DNA of 64,000 bases from Taenia hydatigena (lineage: Eukaryota; Platyhelminthes; Cestoda; Cyclophyllidea; Taeniidae), in assembly GCA_036345935.2 (NCBI GenBank), contig JADWOT020000001.1:22377187-22441186 (forward strand), given 5' to 3'. Below are positions 62,001-64,000 of this stretch, piece by piece; within the stretch, counting starts at the first letter, position 1; every line of letters begins with the position of its first letter. The notes under the pieces are model-generated. The model saw only the letters and a list, made by a program, of their open reading frames with translations, made no database searches and was not told where the DNA came from. The position numbers and the translations under genes were made by a program.

Positions 62001-63101
62001 GTCAAATGAGTATGAAGTTCTCTGCTCTGCTAATATGGAAGCACATTAGGGAAGTGGAGACACGCAAACAGCTTTAAAGCCGAATTTGGGGAATCCTTTT
62101 TATCTTATGCACATCTTTTAAGGATGCGAATGGCGATGTGTGCGATTAAAACCAGCCACTGAATACGTTAATAGCAAATGGAACAGATTTCACGGCCAAA
62201 TTCCAGAATCCCTCAACTCCAACTAACGCCTTCACAACATGACCTTTGGCTTAGTGACGCAACATACGGAACGTCTGTCTATTCTTTACACATTTTGATT
62301 ACTAGGCAAAGGAGAGACTTGTGCGTCACATAATGGATATCCGAGGTCGTCTGCCGGAGATGTCAGCGGCGGAGGTGAAGTTGCAGTACATTGGACATTG
62401 GCAACAACTCACAGGCAATGGGATAATTTACTTTGTGGCACGATTTGAGACCAGTGTACCAGTCGCGACAGCACTCGGGTTGCCTGCCGACACTCCTGAT
62501 CAGGCCTACCGCAGTCTCTCCTTCCATAGCTCTCATATCCATCCCACCTCTCGCCAAGTCACCATCTCTCTCAGCCGTCGCGATGAGATTGTCGGCATTG
62601 GGAATGGACGTGTCGCCAGGCATGATCCTAGCACTGGTAAGTAGCAGTGGCAGTGCACTTTCCTTCCTCTGAGGCATCGGCCCTAAATTATGGAATTTTG
62701 ATGCGGATCTAGGTGAAATTCACGCAGCATGGCGGTTGGAAATGATTCAGGGTTGGAACGTTAATCGAGAGTTGAATGAGCTTGTCCTTATGCTCGCTCC
62801 AGCTGCAACATCCCCCACCACCACCACCACCACCACCGCAAGTCCTAACACCACAAGGTCGCGAATTGTCCCCACATTCTCCTCATCAACCGGTGGTAGG
62901 GTCATCATTCGGCCGATTGGTGTCCCAGTGCAGAAAGTGAGTGAGGTGTTGGGTGTAAACGTATTCCTCAGCCTTCGTTCACCCACCAAGAGTCAGGAGT
63001 TGGACGAGGCTCTCTTCTACCGTCTTATTGGTGTCAGTCCTATGAAGAGTCTCTATGCCAGTGCAACCTCTACCACGGGCGCCACAACTTTGACTAGATG
63101 A
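44048..63101 (+). CDS. FERMT: Kindlin (fermitin family), integrin activator
   Basis: Focal-adhesion FERM protein that binds integrin beta tails and, with talin, switches integrins on. Five exons join in phase: 44048-45310, 52708-53199, 58164-58862, 62306-62636 and 62713-63101, for 1057 residues against about 680 in vertebrates. F0 (from residue 1) has HYVDGSWLLSIRID and GWSDFALWWPLKNRWIL. F1 contains a long Pro/Ser-rich loop and ends near GRSLMEQG. F2 (about 367-421) has VRINQLFEQARWSVVSETIE. The PH domain runs from PELAAYLKVCKPRAFG (about 550) to EAHYVEWAAAVRLAG (about 715) and is interrupted by a Gly/Ser-rich insert (about 627-692). F3 in the last two exons has IIYFVARFE and LDEALFYRLIG. 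The integrin-contact QW pair of vertebrate kindlins reads GW (942-943). The extra length comes from the F1 loop, PH insert, a linker after PH, a poly-Thr insert and a C-terminal tail. Single-copy invertebrate orthologue of FERMT1-3. Confidence 0.95.
45311..52707 (+). other. Kindlin intron 1 (7.4 kb)
   Basis: Donor GTAAGAG, acceptor AATCTTAG; the exons meet as LQLQ|LHQIS, matching the F2 helix. No nested gene was recognised. Open frames such as 46936-47226, 48115-48357 and 50098-50421 lack motifs. A tRNA A-box-like sequence near 48377 has no B box. Confidence 0.65.
53200..58163 (+). other. Kindlin intron 2 (5 kb), inside the PH domain
   Basis: Donor GTTAGT after LLMFK, acceptor AACTGACAG before AQEDYQ. 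Coding-like but unassigned frames occur at 54588-54833 (+) and 55977-56375 on both strands; none has splice support, and they may be transposon debris. Confidence 0.6.
58863..62305 (+). other. Kindlin intron 3 (3.4 kb)
   Basis: Donor GTTAGC, acceptor TGATTACTAG. The reading frame of exon 3 stays open to 59228, but family alignment resumes only at 62306, so splicing at 58862 is preferred. It contains the G-rich tract at 59142-59202. No nested gene seen. Confidence 0.6.
59142..59202 (+). repeat. G-rich purine tract in kindlin intron 3
   Basis: About 60 nearly pure purines with at least five runs of three or more G separated by one to four bases (for example GGGGGGAGGGGAAAGGGGAG). This arrangement can form G-quadruplexes on the plus strand or a purine triplex. 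It lies about 280 nt after the donor of exon 3. Confidence 0.6.
62814..62838 (+). repeat. ACC trinucleotide repeat coding for poly-Thr in kindlin
   Basis: Eight or so consecutive CAC/ACC units inside exon 5 encode a run of seven Thr in the F3 domain. Being in frame, length change would alter the protein without a frameshift. Confidence 0.8.
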
Positions 63102-63250
63102 GCCGGCAGTCTGCTTGGAACCCTCTGCCTCTACGTTTTTGTCTTTTCCCTTCCTCCTCCTCCTCCTCCTTTTGCGTACGTGCGTGCATTTCTGTGCTCC
63201 ATTTTTCTTAGCCAATTGTCTCTCACCTTCTCTGCAGCATGTATCGACAT
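63102..63250 (+). other. Kindlin 3' flank
   Basis: Pyrimidine-rich start of the 3' UTR, with a CCT repeat around 63150-63172. No AATAAA was seen before the duplicated block that begins at 63251. Confidence 0.4.
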
Positions 63251-63599
63251 CACCCAGACAGTATATTACCGACCCCGGACCTTCTTCTCTATTTTGCGCT
63301 CCCTGTTTAACATCCATTTTCCAGCAACAGCAGGTTAAGCATCCCTCTTTTTATATAGCTGTCCGTTGCACCCTCCAATGTGCTTACGCCTCCAGCTCTG
63401 GAACCTTTCGAAGAGTTTCTTATCCTACTCGAGCCCATCATACTCCCCTTACTTCTCCTGGTTTTTGTGTACAGACATTCAACGTCCCTCCCTCTTACCT
63501 TGATTCGCTTGTTTTGATTTTTGGTTTAAACTAGTGCCACATAATTTGTTTCTCTCTCTCTCTCTCCCTATCCCCTTTCAGAGTATATTTACTTTGTTT
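63251..63599 (+). repeat. Tandem duplication, copy 1
   Basis: First copy of a unit of about 350 bp starting CACCCAGACAGTATATTACC and ending TATATTTACTTTGTTT. It is followed directly by a nearly identical second copy. It contains a TC microsatellite near 63550. No coding content is convincing; probably kindlin 3' UTR or flank. Confidence 0.9.
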
Positions 63600-63955
63600 C
63601 ACCCAGACAGTATATTACCGACCCCGGACCTTCTTCTCTATTTTGCGCTCCCTGTTTAACATCCATTTTCCAGCAACAGCAGGTTAAGCATCCCTCTTTT
63701 TATATAGCTGTCCGTTGCACCCTCCAATGTGCTTACGCCTCCAGCTCTGGAACCTTTCGAAGAGTTTCTTATCCTACTCGAGCCCATCATACTCCCCTTA
63801 CTTCTCCTGGTTTTTGTGTACAGACATTCAACGTCCCTCCCTCTTACCTTGATTCGCTTGTTTTGATTTTTTGGTTTAAACTAGTGCCACATAATTTGTT
63901 TCTCTCCCTCTCTCTCTCTCTTCCTATCCCCTTTCAGAGTATATTTACTTTGTTT
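63600..63955 (+). repeat. Tandem duplication, copy 2
   Basis: Second copy, head to tail with 63251-63599. The only differences I see are one extra T in a T run (GATTTTTTGG) and a longer TC microsatellite. Such near-identity means a very recent duplication, or an assembly artefact at a polymorphic repeat. Confidence 0.9.
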
Positions 63956-64000
63956 TGAGCAGTCTTTTGGTAACTTTGGCACGAACTAAACGTACCTCAA

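Overview
The window is eukaryotic DNA, most likely from a taeniid tapeworm (Cestoda). The proteins are clear animal orthologues split by GT-AG introns. Several introns are only 33-36 nt long, which fits flatworms. Short TG...CA repeats resemble the miniature LTR retrotransposons (TRIMs) reported from Echinococcus and Taenia. The species assignment is inference; no marker gene is present.

Layout, left to right: (1) 84-1169 (+), the C-terminal exons of a tektin whose 5' part lies outside the window. (2) 1586-1772, a solo LTR-like repeat with a perfect 5-bp target-site duplication. (3) 2370-3539 (+), complete TMEM208. (4) 4540-8664 (-), GAS8/DRC4, complete except that its initiator codon sits in an unproven upstream exon. 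(5) 10443-19802 (+), a REPS1-type EH-domain protein spread over long introns, including a 32-nt micro-exon. (6) 19803-24096, a gene-poor stretch with decayed coding-like fragments, one resembling Ty3/gypsy pol. (7) 24097-26445 (-), a complete VAP (VAMP-associated protein) with two MSP domains and a C-terminal membrane anchor. (8) 26446-44047, about 17.6 kb with no gene recognised, holding four TRIM-like LTR copies. (9) 44048-63101 (+), complete kindlin (FERMT) in five exons. (10) 63251-63955, a tandem duplication of about 350 bp just downstream of kindlin.

The genes are housekeeping or cytoskeletal and form no operon. Tektin and DRC4 are axoneme proteins, expected in sperm and flame-cell cilia. 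TMEM208 and VAP act at the ER membrane. REPS1 links Ral signalling to endocytosis. Kindlin activates integrins. Exon boundaries were deduced by hand from splice sites, reading phase and remembered family alignments. In every gene the phases add up to whole codons, which is strong internal support. No bacterial-type systems, CRISPR arrays or rRNA/tRNA genes were found.
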